Positions 1 through 11,305 are shown, counted from the stretch's first letter. The stretch is 64,000 bases of DNA from Drosophila miranda (GCF_003369915.1 NW_022881647.1:806001-870000); one strand, 5' to 3'. The notes: generated by a model not told the origin, from the letters alone. Translations and numbers: made by a program.

Positions 1-886
1 GGTATTGCGAGCCGTGCAACCAGGGGACATGGAGAGTAGACCAGTTCCTTCCAGTGTGATGGTTGACGGAACTCCGTTGCATATGTGTTGTAGAATGTGT
101 TGCGAAGATCCATTTATTTGGATGCTGAGTTTTTAGCCACACCGTGTCAGCCTTTGTGTGTGTTACCTGACACAGTGTTTCTGTTTTATTGTTAAACAGT
201 TGAAACTCACAGCGATTGTCCACATTGAAGATCGTCTGATGATCAAAGCAGATGAGCTCCTCGTTGTGTACTTTAAGACAACGTCGGAATTCCTCTTGGG
301 TAGTGCCCATGAACTGGTCTCGGTGGATGTTCACCGTTATTATGGTGGTTCTGAGGTCAAATAGATTGGGATGATGCTGAAAACTTCGAGCTGAGCTGTT
401 GAAACCAGCGGTAGCGTCAGCTTGAAGATGACGTGTTTTGCAGTCGGGGTTCCTTCGGCTCGCATGATTCTGTATAGTTGAATCACCTCCTTCGTTGTGA
501 CCGGCAGCATTTGATCTTGTGGCAAATGATCCCGTATCTGGTCTAGTTGGTCTATTAGTTGCTCGGGAGACACCAGCGTGGGGCTTATTCTCCGATGATG
601 AATACCGATTACAACATCAGATATGTCGGACTGCATTCGTTGGAGAGTTGTAGTGAGCAGGGTTAATTGTGCTATTAGTCCTAAGTACGCTTGAGTCAGA
701 TGATCGATGTGATATGACCCTCTTTCTCGGTTGATGGTAGCCATATGCTGTTCCAAAATTTTTAGGCGATGTTACTTTGTCTTTTCTGACTACGTTTATT
801 GTCGCGTCGACAATTGATGTTTGGTTTTGGAGCAGATGTAGTAGAAAGTCTTCATTGGTTTTCACTTTCTCAATTACTTGAGTCAT
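1..886 (-). pseudogene. Bel/Pao env-like region, C-terminal part, frameshifted
   Basis: Continuation of the envelope-like protein that starts at the end of the pol frame. Frame 886-617 opens just downstream of a basic cleavage-like site and reads as a helical fusion-protein ectodomain. Frame 756-340 continues it after a shift, and below 340 a third frame with paired cysteines runs toward position 1. Env-like proteins of this kind in insect retroelements resemble baculovirus F-type fusion proteins. At least two frameshifts break it. The C-terminal membrane anchor would lie left of the window. Confidence 0.6.
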
Positions 887-3096
887 CTCTTCTGCGTATT
901 TTGCGTCGAGAACACCAAATGACTGCTTGCTACATTTCCTATGATGTCCAGCGGCGATCTGCGTTTTCGAGAGTTTTTCATTAAAACGCTTCCTGCTTGT
1001 AGCTCGTTATACACATGTTGAAAGTGTTGAACTATGGAGTTACATGCCGGAACATTTTGTAGTTCAGGGCACATGTATCGTAACTCTGAAATTCCAGCAG
1101 ACATTAGTTGCATATCCTTCCAATATGGGTCCAAGTCATAGTATACGATCATGGTCCACTCAGATGTTGCTATTATTGATGTTCCAAGTTTCTCATAGAA
1201 TATTCCAGGCTTGTTTGCGAATTGTGTCACATTTATTGACTGTGACAATGCTAATGGAAGCATGAGCAACAGCACCACTAATGTTGATGTTAATGTAGGT
1301 GACAATTTTGTTGTTCGCTGTGTGGGTGGCTCATCAATCTCCGTGGTGTCACTGATCACGTTGTGGGAACGTTTGATTGCCACATCTTCTGGAAAGAGCG
1401 GCGCTAGACGAGTGATCGGGCGCTTGTATACGCCAGATGCTGTCTTGACGTCAACCACTCGTACGTGGTTGTCCTGTCCAGGATATGTCTTAATGATGCG
1501 ACCCATTGGCCACTTCATTACACGAAGGTTGTCTTCCTTAACCAAAACTAATAATCCTTCAGGTACGTTTGGTGAAGCGGTCTTCCATTTATGCCGAGCT
1601 TGCAATTCTTGGAGGTATTCTGTAGACCATTGTTTCCAGAATGAATGCTTTTGGCGCGATACCAATTCCCAGCGCTTGACCAATGTTCTTCCTTGATGAT
1701 CAGTATTGACGTCAGGAGGCGTTGTCAATGGTTCACCAATCAAGAAGTTTCCTGGGGTGAGCGCTGTTGTATCAGTGGGATCATTTGACATTGGAGTGAT
1801 GGGTCGAGAATTGAGAATTGCTTCAATTTCGATTATCACTGTGTTTAGTTCTTCAAATGTCAATGAGGCTGTGTTGGTGGTTGTTATCAACAGCTTTTTT
1901 GCTGATTTTACCGCCGCTTCCCAGAGGCCGCCAAACGATGGAGCCCTGGGAGGAATGAATTTAAAATCCACTTGTTTTTTGTTGCAATGATTCGTGATCA
2001 GAGCACTTGCCATTGAGCTGAATATAGAGTCTTCTAATTCTTTAAGCTGGTTGTTTGCACCCACAAAGTTCGTTGTATTGTCGCAATGAATAGTTTGGCA
2101 CTTCCCACGTCTGCTTAAGAATCGACGCAGGGCGGCCAAGAATGCATCTGTGGTCAGGTCGCTTACCAGCTCCAGGTGTACTGCCTTTGTTGGAAAGCAG
2201 CAGAACACAGCAATGTATGCCTTATCTGGTCTTTTCCCTCGAATCTTATGGTGGATCGAGATTGGTCCACAGTAGTCGACGCCTGCATTAAGAAACGGGC
2301 GTGCTTGTGTGAATCGTTGTGCTGGGAGATTGCCCATGATCTGGTGCATCAGCTTTGGTCTAGCCTTGGTGCATCTATCACAGCTGTGGATGATGCTTCT
2401 AGCCATTGTCTTGTCATTGATAATCCAATATTGGTGTCTTGCGATTGCCCTTAATGCTTGAGCACCACAATGCATGTTCTCCTCATGTAGCTCCCGCAAG
2501 ATCATTTTGACGATTGGGTCATTGTAAGGCAGCAAAACTGGGTGTTTTGCGTTGTATGGAAGTAGAGCTTCTTCAAGTCTACCACCAACTCGGATGAGCT
2601 CATCGTCTCCTAGGAAGGGAGATAACGATATGATCGAGCTCTTTCTATCCACAGTCTTATAGCGTTGGAACTGTTTTAACTCTGCTGTAAACTCGACTTG
2701 TTGTATGGTTCGCAGGATTATAGTGCGGGCGTGAGTCAGTTCTTCTGCGCAGAGCGTCGTGGTGTTCGCTCTGTTGGTTTTGTAGCAGAAGCGTAACATA
2801 TATGCCACAATGCGTTGCAGTTTGTGAAACGAGTTGCTATGTCTGCAAGTGTATAATTCATCCCCAAGTGCGCTAGGTGGGATTGGCAAGCTTACATGTT
2901 TAGCTTTTCTCTCAAGACTGCTGGGTTCTATGTTGGGTGCCTTCGTCCAGTTGTCTCGAGATCCGGGCAGGAATAATGGTCCATATAACCACAGATTGTG
3001 ATCTGCCAGTCTGCTTGCTGTGATTCCTCTCGACAGGACATCGGCTGCGTTGTTGCCACAAAGGTATGGTATGTTGATGACGATGCGTTTATCCAA
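883..3096 (-). CDS. Bel/Pao integrase with fused env N-terminus
   Basis: A 737-residue open frame. The first part is the end of the RNase H region. Then comes an HHCC zinc-binding region (H, H, then CDRC), then the integrase core with Asp in NAGVDYCGP, Asp in HCDNTTNFVGA and Glu in FGGLWEAAVK, giving a DDE set. A Pao-type C-terminal domain follows (VKEDN...RVVDVKTASG). The last ~130 residues are a hydrophobic stretch like a signal peptide (LVVLLLMLPLALS) followed by an env ectodomain with a furin-like RKRR at about 950-970. Pol and env therefore share one frame here with no stop between them. The frame ends at a frameshift near 885. The upstream RNase H is in another frame, broken near 3050. 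Confidence 0.85.
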   Translation of the reverse strand: MDKRIVINIPYLCGNNAADVLSRGITASRLADHNLWLYGPLFLPGSRDNWTKAPNIEPSSLERKAKHVSLPIPPSALGDELYTCRHSNSFHKLQRIVAYMLRFCYKTNRANTTTLCAEELTHARTIILRTIQQVEFTAELKQFQRYKTVDRKSSIISLSPFLGDDELIRVGGRLEEALLPYNAKHPVLLPYNDPIVKMILRELHEENMHCGAQALRAIARHQYWIINDKTMARSIIHSCDRCTKARPKLMHQIMGNLPAQRFTQARPFLNAGVDYCGPISIHHKIRGKRPDKAYIAVFCCFPTKAVHLELVSDLTTDAFLAALRRFLSRRGKCQTIHCDNTTNFVGANNQLKELEDSIFSSMASALITNHCNKKQVDFKFIPPRAPSFGGLWEAAVKSAKKLLITTTNTASLTFEELNTVIIEIEAILNSRPITPMSNDPTDTTALTPGNFLIGEPLTTPPDVNTDHQGRTLVKRWELVSRQKHSFWKQWSTEYLQELQARHKWKTASPNVPEGLLVLVKEDNLRVMKWPMGRIIKTYPGQDNHVRVVDVKTASGVYKRPITRLAPLFPEDVAIKRSHNVISDTTEIDEPPTQRTTKLSPTLTSTLVVLLLMLPLALSQSINVTQFANKPGIFYEKLGTSIIATSEWTMIVYYDLDPYWKDMQLMSAGISELRYMCPELQNVPACNSIVQHFQHVYNELQAGSVLMKNSRKRRSPLDIIGNVASSHLVFSTQNTQKR

Positions 3097-3248
3097 GATA
3101 ACACAACGGTGGAATCACTCCAAAACCATCCTGAAACCGTGTTAATGTCCATGTGCAGATCCTGTCGGACTCGGTTTGTGAGCTCGGCACCGAGGACTGC
3201 AGCACAAAGTTCTAACCGTGGTAGCGATTGTTTGGCTGTAGGCGCCAT
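2928..3248 (-). pseudogene. Bel/Pao RNase H fragment
   Basis: A 106-residue frame between RT and integrase. It starts with a PRLELCAAVLGAEL segment and contains WSDSTVVLSWI, the usual Pao-clade RNase H layout with Glu and Asp metal ligands. It overlaps the RT frame above and the integrase frame below in different phases, so single-base indels near 3230 and 3050 have split one original pol frame into three. Confidence 0.75.
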
Positions 3249-4240
3249 TTCGAACAGAGCAGTCTTACTGACACTTGGTTGTTTTTGTATGTAGCGCGTA
3301 CATATACTGCTGCGCCATATGCTCGTTCTGATGCATCTACAAACGTATGGAGTTCTTGGGTAACTGGAACTTTACCATTGTAGATATGCCGGGGAATTTG
3401 CATTTTGTTCAATGTTTGTAAGTCGTCCCGGTATTCTTTCCATTCGGTTTGGTGTTGTAATGGTAATTCGTCATCCCAATCCAGTTTGAGCTTCCAAAGT
3501 TGTTGCATGAAGATTTTTGCCTTTACTACCACCGGTGCAAAGATTTGGGCCAGTTCGGAACATACCACCCGTTTGGTGATGCTTGTAGCCTGGCTTTTCT
3601 GTGTTCGTCCACACAATGTATCCTTCTTCGGCATCCAGATGAGACCCAGAGTTTTCACGCTGTAGTGCTCTAGTGTCTCTCCTAGTTTTACATCGGTTAC
3701 AATATCCTCTTTGGGAATTCCTTGGAGAAGTTGCTCATTGCTGGAGCACCACTTGCGCAATTTGAATCCGGACGGTAGCAATATCTTATTTAGTTCTTGT
3801 CGAACATGAATTGCCTCTGGAATCGTGTTTGCTCCAGTTAGACAGTCGTCAACATAGAAATCGGTTTTTAATGTTGTTGATCCTACTGGTAGTCTGTCTT
3901 TGTATTGTATTGCCAAATGATCCAGACATTTCGTTGCTAGGAACGGAGCAGCTGTTGTCCCATATGTTACTGTTTTCAGGCGATAGTACCTGATCTCTTC
4001 GGATGGATTGTTTCTCCAGACTCTCATCTGATGGAATTGATCCTCCGGGTTCATCCACACTTGCCGGTACATCTTTTCTATGTCCGCTGTGAATACGTAC
4101 TTATGAATTCGAAATCGTAGCAGAATGGACATAAGTTCGCTCTGAACGGTGGGTCCAGCCTGCAGAATGTTGATTTGCATGAGGCATCGAATGATGTGGA
4201 ATGAAGTAGTGCCTTTTGGGAACTTTTGATGCTGGCACAA
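3212..4240 (-). pseudogene. Bel/Pao reverse transcriptase
   Basis: A 342-residue frame with RT palm motifs: VFTADIEKMYRQV (first catalytic Asp region), the TYGTTAAPFLA segment, and FYVDDCLTGA, the YVDD catalytic box. The thumb and connection toward RNase H follow. The N-terminal finger region is shortened: the preceding frame carries YFIPHH, and this one resumes at a GPTVQSEL segment. A stretch of roughly 30 residues normally found between them in Pao RTs appears deleted at about 4180-4230, along with a phase change. Confidence 0.85.
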
Positions 4241-5450
4241 TCTTCTTATGTCCTAGTCCTTCATACTCTTCCATGAAGTCCACATAACTCTTCCAAGTTT
4301 CTGTTGAGCTTCGCCGCTTCAACGCTAGGAATTTTTTTGTTGCGGTTTCCAACGACTCCCCCAGGGCTGAAGGGTGTTCGGAAAATGGGAGCTTTACAAT
4401 AAAACGGCCGTCTGAAGCTGTCTGAAGATTTTCTATAAAATGAGCTTCACACCGTGCTTCCACTGGAGTGCGTGGTTTGTCTTCCGTCTCTAGATTGTCC
4501 AGAGTCCAGAATCTTTCCATGAGCTCGTTTACTCCCGTTGCACAAATGGGTGAGGAATTGTGGGCAGATTTGACTTTTCCTGCCACAATCCATCCCAGTT
4601 TCGTGTTTTGTAGCAACGGGCCTCCTGTCCTTAGCTGCTGTTGATCTGGTAGCAGCAGCGAGTAGTAATGCTCGGCTCCGATTAGCATGTCGATTTTGCC
4701 TGGCTTATGGAAGTTTGGATCTGCCAGTGAGATCTTGCTTGGTACGTTTAAGCTCTCTGAGTCGAGTGCCTGAGTTGGTTGATCAGCTATTATCTGTGGT
4801 AATACGAAAGCTTCAATTCTTTGCGTAAAACCATTGTGAAGGGATTTCATGAGCACATTTACTCGTGCTCCTCTGGTCTTTGATTGACCTCCAATTCCTT
4901 CGATCCGTAATGTTGTGTCTTGTAGTTTGAGTGACAACATTGATGCCATTCGTTCAGAGATCAAGTTTATCTGTGATCCTGAATCTAGCAGTGCTCTGAA
5001 ATTAGCAACCTGCCCGTTGTTGGCTTCTACTGCCACCTTTTCTGTGGCCAGAAGATTGTAACTATTGTTACTTGCTGCACCAACCGTCGGGCCTCTTGAT
5101 TCTGTAGCTGCGCCTGATGCTGTTTCCAAATGTAGCATCGTGTTGTGCTTCTTGTCACACTTGAAGCAGTTTCGACCAGGGCATGCGTTTGTTTTGTGAT
5201 TTGTTCTAAAACAATTAACGCACATTTTTTGTTTTTGTACCCAATTTAGTCGTTCTGATGGAGATTTGGAGCGAAATTCTTCGCATCCGTAGATCCAATG
5301 GCTTGCTTTCTTGCAGAATGTGCATAAGGGTGCTCGCGCTCTCCCTGTGTTTGCTGATGCACATGTCGTGCCTTTTGGCTCTCTCCTTGATGCTGGTGGC
5401 TTCTTACTGGTTCCTAGAACCCGAATTCTTTGCTCCAAGAACTGAAGCAT
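4101..5450 (-). pseudogene. Bel/Pao gag C-terminus (zinc knuckles) and aspartic protease
   Basis: A 449-residue frame. Near residues 45-105 there are CCHC-like knuckles (CTFCKKASHWIYGC; CVNCFRTNHKTNAC; CFKCDKKHNTMLH) that would bind the RNA genome. Around residue 155 is the retropepsin-like active site ALLDSGSQINLI, matching the Pao-type peptidase (DUF1758/A17). A linker to RT follows. The upstream gag is in a different phase and the two overlap at 5414-5450, so a one-base shift near 5475 separates them. Confidence 0.85.
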
Positions 5451-6616
5451 CGTATCCAGCGCCGGATGTCCTTTGAGCTTCCCAATGATTGCTCATACAA
5501 GGCCTTATTTGTTACATCCAGTTTGTTTCTGATAATGGCAATCAATATCGGATCCCATGTAGATATATTGATGCCCAATCCCTTTAGTGATGCAAGGGAT
5601 TCTATGGTTGTTATATACAACTCTTTTAATGACTTGGGATCGTCATTAATTGTTTGGTGATTGAGGAAGCGGTTCAGTACCGTGTTCGAAACATCTCTGG
5701 GATTGTTGTATGCGTCAACTAGTATTTCCCAAGCGGCTTCATAATTTTCTTCCTTTAGATCGATATGTCGAATCAATCTTTCTGCCTCGCAGGTAACGAA
5801 GGTTTTAAGATACCACATCTTTTTCACCGTAGACATGTTGGTCTCATGCACCATGCATGAGAACAGATCGAAGAACTGGGTCCATTTTAATAGATCCCCA
5901 TCAAACTTTGGGATGCTGATGCGTGGAAGCTGCACGTTATCCGTGTTTGGTGTGGCTGATTTTGCCAATGCTCTTTGGACCTTACTTTCCAGTGTTAGGT
6001 AGGATTCCATGTCATATCCTCCTTCCACTGGGTCCTCGTATTCCTCATGAATTGTGAAGTGGACTTCCTGCGCTGGAGTCCATAGTGATTTTATCAAATC
6101 ACTTGATGTGCGTCCTTCCGCCTCTGAAAGTTGTTTCAGATTGCGTTTAACGGACTCTACTATGGCCTTTTGTCGGCGACATAGTGAAAGCAGTTTGCTG
6201 TAATCCTTCGAGGACTGCTGGATCAGATAGCTTTCTTTGGGACCTACTGAAGGTTTCTCATGCTTTTCTTTAGGGACGATTTGACGTTCCCCACGAGCAC
6301 TAGACGTCTGTGATAGCTTATCCATGCATTCGGTAAAAATCGTAATGTATTGCTTACATGTTGTACGTAAGTCTTCACGGAATTTTACGTATTCATCCGT
6401 TTTGTCTGTATCGCGAAGTTTGGAGTCGTTTTTGTTGAAGCGATTCCACACATTTTCGAGTGCTGATGTTTTGGCTTGAAAATAAGAGGCCGTTTGCTTT
6501 CGTTCTTGGGAATCTTTTTTAAAGTTCCGAATGCACCTCGATATTTCCTCACCAATCTCTTGCTGTACATCCATTGCCATTGTAGCGGCAGCTTCTGCCT
6601 CCATATGTGTATCCAT
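5414..6616 (-). CDS. Bel/Pao gag (DUF1759-type)
   Basis: A 400-residue frame beginning with ATG at 6616. The first ~180 residues are charged and helical (coiled-coil-like). Residues ~210-385 form the Pao gag domain with LPRISIPKFDGDLLKW, a conserved C/W pattern and the AWEILVDAYNN segment. This family forms the particle core and recruits RNA. It runs directly into the knuckle/protease frame after a frameshift near 5475, where a single gag-pol frame is normal for the group. Confidence 0.85.
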   Translation of the reverse strand: MDTHMEAEAAATMAMDVQQEIGEEISRCIRNFKKDSQERKQTASYFQAKTSALENVWNRFNKNDSKLRDTDKTDEYVKFREDLRTTCKQYITIFTECMDKLSQTSSARGERQIVPKEKHEKPSVGPKESYLIQQSSKDYSKLLSLCRRQKAIVESVKRNLKQLSEAEGRTSSDLIKSLWTPAQEVHFTIHEEYEDPVEGGYDMESYLTLESKVQRALAKSATPNTDNVQLPRISIPKFDGDLLKWTQFFDLFSCMVHETNMSTVKKMWYLKTFVTCEAERLIRHIDLKEENYEAAWEILVDAYNNPRDVSNTVLNRFLNHQTINDDPKSLKELYITTIESLASLKGLGINISTWDPILIAIIRNKLDVTNKALYEQSLGSSKDIRRWIRCFSSWSKEFGF

Positions 6617-7024
6617 TCTATCTGTTTGTACTTATTACTTTTGACCCGTTGGGAGTGTTTTATTTGCTTTGCAGCTGGATACGCTCCGAATCGCAACCGT
6701 TGTCGGTCAGAAAGGTAATAGTACAGGTGATGTGTTGGATGGAGGGATTTGTGCTGTTTCCAATCTATGGAACGCACGGAACAACAAAAATTGATTGCCG
6801 TGGTGGTAATCGAATTCTATAGCTGTTTTTCTGTTGGCTGATAACCTGAATATGTCAGATTTGCCAAAGTGATACTTATTGGTAGGAGATGCTACCGTAA
6901 GTGTATAGGCCATTTGGCCTGATGCCAAATTTTTATTGAAGATGTCCTGTTGACTGCTTCAATCTGATGTCCAGGTCGAATCCTTTCACTGTAGCTTGTC
7001 TGACAGTTTGAAAGGATGACTAAG

Positions 7025-7037
7025 GTCGGGGTCACCA
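7025..7037 (-). other. Bel/Pao primer binding site, tRNA-Trp type
   Basis: On the minus strand, two bases after the LTR end, is TGGTGACCCCGAC. This is complementary to the 3' end of tRNA-Trp including CCA for 13 bases. Its position next to the LTR fixes the element's orientation and LTR border. Confidence 0.75.
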
Positions 7038-7039
7038 AA

Positions 7040-7490
7040 TGTTAATGTGTGTGTGTGTAGGAAGCTGGGTTGCATACGGTACATAAAGCGTCTACAGTTT
7101 GGTCGTCGCAACTAGAACTTGAACCAGTTGGACTGCGGAGTGGGTATCCTACGGTGCGCAAGGGAGGGTCTGAAGACACGGCGACAGCCTCTGATGATTG
7201 CGATGGAAGATGAGTGACAGGCAGTTATGGTACTGTTTCTGATACTGATTTTATTGATAAAACTTATTCTTATTTATAGGTAATAAAAGGTACAAAAGTG
7301 CTGAGTCTGTAAAATATATGTTTTGTGTATTATGGATAATTTTAGTGTCTGGTGGGCAATTGCGATATTTTGATGGTCAGCAACTGCCCCGCTGTCTTCG
7401 CCCTCTGCGGAGAGAGTGCATTGTCAGCAGAACTCACTGCAGTGGCCAGTGTGTTGTCGTGAGGTATTATATTACATGTTAAATAGAACA
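7040..7490 (-). repeat. 5' LTR of the Bel/Pao element
   Basis: In element orientation the LTR would begin TGTTCTATTT at 7490 and end ATTAACA at 7040, next to the primer site. It contains a GT run at the inner end (7046-7058). An internal near-duplication (7450-7475 against 7508-7533) sits at the outer end. The outer border could instead be 7565, where another TGTTC occurs. The partner LTR is outside the window, so the border is not proven. Confidence 0.6.
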
Positions 7491-7571
7491 CTGTGTCACG
7501 GTGCCACTGTGTTATGCCGACGGGTATTATAAACTATTACTTAAGCATATTTCTGCAACTGAACACCCCAC

Positions 7572-7975
7572 GTAGTAATTCTTAGTTCGACAGTGTCCCG
7601 TAAGTGCTATCCGGCGATTGCCTAGGCACCCTCGGCGATGCTTGTCGATATCCCTGACCCCCCGTGGTAATTCTTAGTTCGACAGTGTCCCGTAAGTGCT
7701 ATCCGGCGATTGCCTAGGCACTCTCGGTGATGCTCGTCGATATCCCTGACCCTCGTAGTAATTCTTAGGCCGACAGGGTCCCGTAAGTACCGTCCGGCGA
7801 TGGCCTAGGTACTCTCGGCGATACTTGTCGGTATTTCCGCATAGCAAAGACCCCCTTTCCGCTTCTTAGTAACTCTCAGGCCGGCGGGGTCCCGTAAGTA
7901 CTGTCCGGCGGTAGCCTAGGTACTCTCGGCGACACCTGTCGGTATTATCGCATAGTAAAGACCTCCGTATTGATT
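7572..7975. repeat. Tandem array, four copies of a ~92-bp unit
   Basis: Copies start at 7572, 7664, 7755 and 7866 (periods 92, 91 and 111). Each holds TAGTAATTCTTAG-like and GTCCCGTAAGT segments, a CCTAGG-centred palindrome, and a CTCGGCGAT-CTGTCGGTAT end. Copies 1-2 and copies 3-4 form two subtypes; the second has an extra ~20 bp containing CGCATAG-AAAGACC. It directly abuts the Bel/Pao LTR. I do not recognise the family. Confidence 0.8.
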
Positions 7976-10900
7976 CTGTATTACTGTAATTTCGACCCTG
8001 GCGTAGACTGAGATATGTACCCCAGCCCAGGATCGCTTCCTTACAAAATAATACAAAATCGGACACCTAAATATTTCCGATCGAATTTTAAAGTTTTGTT
8101 CAAGAGTTTTAAAAGAAAACTCCTTTACTCACTTATCGTCAATCTTCTCATTTTTATACAACCTGCTCTTCATTATACGAATGGGGGGGATATTTGATTA
8201 GTGAGCTTTTAATATGCAAATTGCTGGTGCAATAGAGATTGCATACGTATGTATGTATGTGTGTGTGTGTTGCATGTAGCAAAACAAAAAACCCGACCCG
8301 AGCCACATTTGTATCTTGTCAACAACTTTCAAAAGAGACTTTGAAACCGCTTTGTTTTCGTGGGAGGGAGAACAACCAAACACGTTCGAGCCGGAAGCTT
8401 TGCTGTGGGCCAACAGCCTCCCCCCAATGCCAACATCTGGCTGGTTACTCGAACGCGTAAAACACATGCGGTTATAATTGAGCACAATGAGTGGGAGTAT
8501 GGGTGGGGGCTCTATCTGCATCATAATACTTAATTTATTTGCTTCTCTGACAGAAATCAGGAAGACATTTGCACTCGCCCACGCAACCCACAAAGATCAA
8601 AGAAGTACATGTATTTATTTGACTCACGAACGTCCTTTAATTCACAGGATATCATTTTGTAATTTCTAGAATTGGAATTCCTGTTTAAAGATCTACAGAC
8701 AGACCAAGAGGCAGTCAAAGCAATTCCTACGAGACTGCTTGCACTGCAGTCGATAACTTACGAAAAGCTGACACATAAAGAAAGTTGTTTCCAGGTACGC
8801 TCCCGCTCCCCATCCGCTCTGATGAAGAGCCCACACCCACACATTTCTGCCGCTCATCGAAAATAGGTTATGAACGGCAAAGCATTGCTGCTTGCTGCAC
8901 ATGGCATTGCCGTTTCATTCCCTAAAAACACGGCATTGCCATTTCAGATACTATCGATTTTATCTACCAGCTATCAGGCGTGCAGGAAACAGCAGCAACC
9001 GGTGGGAGGGCTACGGCCCGGCACTCCAGCATCCATCTAAAACAGCGGGGTATCCCCCGCATCATCGCGCCAGGGCCCAGCGACGCCCTTCTTCTATTCA
9101 TGGACGCGTGGTACCTTCTGTTCCGACAAAGTTAACCCGACCATCAGAAGAATTGCACAACTAATGCCTCATAATGGAGGGAGGACCGCCCGGTAAAGGA
9201 TTGGGGTTGGGGTTGGGGCCGTAGCATCTCTGGAAGTATTGGAACTCGCATTTTTGAGGCCCTTAATCAAATCGAACTCTCGCTCTCTTTTCTCTCTTGG
9301 ACATGCGCCGGTCGGCTGCATCCCCCGCATGCACTTCCAGCAGCTGCATCTGCCCCCCACCGGAGGCATTAGTACGCCCATTCGTAACCGCCGTACTGTA
9401 GGCAGTGCCTGTTGCTGGTGCTGCTGCTGCTCCTGGGCACCTGTCACAGTGTCTGCGGTCCGGCCGACGCACATTTCAGCAACAGCTGCCCCACTGCACA
9501 CGCGGAGCCGTTCAAGGACGGTGGTATGGGGGGCACGTGCCCAGGCGTGGGCGTAAAGTTCAACGTGCAACAGGAAATCAGAAAAGGTCGCACAGAGTCA
9601 ACGGTGTGTCGATATCGTTATCATCAACCCACAGTGGGGCAAAGTCCAAGGCGAATAAATGGCTTTGGCCAGGCTTGAATAATTTTCCAAAATTCCATCA
9701 AAAAATGAGAAATTTTCTCTCAAAGAGGTGGGGCACTGAACGTACTGACCGTGAAAAGATCAGATTACAACAGCTAGAACTATTATGCAATATAGTCCGG
9801 ATGTTCAGGGAGTTCTTGGTGTGGGAACAACCCTTAATCGGCATCCCATGATTACCGCTCGCGTCGCACTGTGCGGAAGTGCAGTTGCGCTGGAAGGTGT
9901 GACAGTCACCGCGGCCCTGCGCTGATATTCATGCGCTCCTGTGCCGCGAATTTCAAAGCGCCCACACAATGACTGCGGCACAGCTTGCAGCTGCATCTGC
10001 CAGGGCGTGGCAGGGAGGGGTGTCCGCAGAGAGCTCTGCCAACGGGCATAGGCGTGCAGCAGACCCCAGAGCGTGGCGTGCCCGGTAGCCAGCATCGAAC
10101 GTGTGCGTCACTCGTGGCAGAGGTCGCACTGTAGGAGAGCTGCGCGGAGAGTTCCCGTTAGTTGCAACCCCCAAAACGAGTGCAGTGCAGGGATGCGTGC
10201 GCGCAGGAAGCAGCAGCAGCAGAAAATTCGCTGCAGACTGGAATGCAGAGGCGGGATACAGAAAACCAGAGACTCTGCCCCAACACAGGACCAAGTGCTT
10301 CTATCCCGGGACCAGTGCTCGAGGAAACGCTCAACGTAGCGCAGGCCAACACTGTTTGGGGCCGACCGACCAGCCTAGACCGAAAACCAGGAACCAGGAA
10401 ACAGGACCCAACTGCAGCTGCAGTTGTCTATACACCACTCGCTCCGCAGCCTCCGGGTGGCTCCCCAACCCATCCACCTTGGCGACCAATTATCTGGGCC
10501 CAGAATTTTCGACGGCCATCAAGTTTCCATAATTTCCAACATAAGCATAATCAGCAGGCTGGAGCTGCAACAGCAACAACGACTATAGCAACGACTACAA
10601 CAACAGGTGGGTTCGGTGGCAACAACAAATAATACACATTTTATAAGAAAGAAAGAAAGAGAGAGTGAGTGAGTGAGGGAGTGCGTCTGGGGAAAAGTGA
10701 AAAATTATTTAAAGGTATACCCAACTTATTGCTATTTTTAGCACTATTTGGGCTTTGGCCCGATACAGTTATCGTACATTTGGGCGCCCACACACACGAA
10801 GATGGCGCTCCACACGACATGCACATTCATGCGCACTCATCAACACACACACACACACATACATACAACTATATATATATAAATATATTTTGCATTTGCA

Positions 10901-11160
10901 ACAACATTCAATGTCGTTTTGGGCAAGGTTTTATTTTTATAAAAATAAATCATCAAGTGTGCAAAATAAAGAAAAACAAAAGCATTAAAAAATACAAAAT
11001 TGATAATGATCATTGTTGGTGTAGAGCTTGATGATAATGATCATCATTATCATAGAGATAGACATTGGATGGTTTCCTCATTCCTAGAGTAAAAGTCTAC
11101 ATCCCTAGATAGTACATATAATCCCTAAAATCCAATTATCAGAAAGGTTTCCATTCTAAT
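7976..11160. other. Gene-poor stretch upstream of the GID8-like gene
   Basis: I see no supported gene. It has simple repeats: a (GTAT)n/(GT)n tract at 8248-8270, three TTGGGG units at 9201-9218, a GAAA/GAGT tract near 10650-10680 and a CA run near 10844-10860. GC-rich, Gln/Ala-biased open frames occur at 9405-10632 but lack an ATG in good context or convincing codon pattern. Close direct and inverted copies of TGATAATGATCAT lie at 11000-11055. Confidence 0.5.
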
Positions 11161-11178
11161 TGAAGATCTTTTCCAGAG

Positions 11179-11275
11179 GTAAGACCCTAAGGCAGCACGA
11201 AGTCCAGTCGGCTCTGCTCCCATCGCTCTCTTCTCTTCTCTTTTCCTTCTCTCTCTGTTTCTCTCTATCTTTTAG
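11179..11275 (+). other. Probable 5' UTR intron of the GID8-like gene
   Basis: A strong donor, CAGAG|GTAAGA, sits at 11179. A 45-base pyrimidine run ends in TTTTAG at 11275, 31 bases before the start codon. The 97-nt length is normal for a short Drosophila intron. It implies that transcription starts upstream of 11178. Confidence 0.55.
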
Positions 11276-11305
11276 TACCTGTTACGTATACTAGATCAAT
11301 TCCGG

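Larger units (their letters stand above)
1..7490 (-). mobile_element. Bel/Pao LTR retrotransposon with env, truncated by the window edge
   Basis: Transcribed right to left. From 7490 downward come one LTR, a primer binding site, gag, an aspartic protease, RT with a YVDD box, RNase H, an integrase with the Pao-type C-terminal domain, and an envelope-like region running off position 1. The order protease-RT-RNase H-integrase and the gag domain style (DUF1759/DUF1758 type) mark Bel/Pao rather than gypsy or copia. The coding region is split by several frameshifts (about 5475, 4200, 3230, 3050, 885 and 740), so this copy cannot encode its own products. The left LTR lies outside the window, so no target duplication can be checked. 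It resembles Drosophila Bel/Pao elements that carry an env, such as roo, but I cannot assign a named family. Confidence 0.88.

Noticed and set aside
9201..9218. TTGGGG units resembling a ciliate telomere or G-quadruplex
   Set aside because: Only three units in GC-rich intergenic DNA; no context supports a function.
10162..10632. 156-codon plus-strand open frame rich in Gln, Ala and Thr
   Set aside because: Starts at a non-ATG codon in GC-rich repetitive DNA and lacks splice sites or a recognisable domain.
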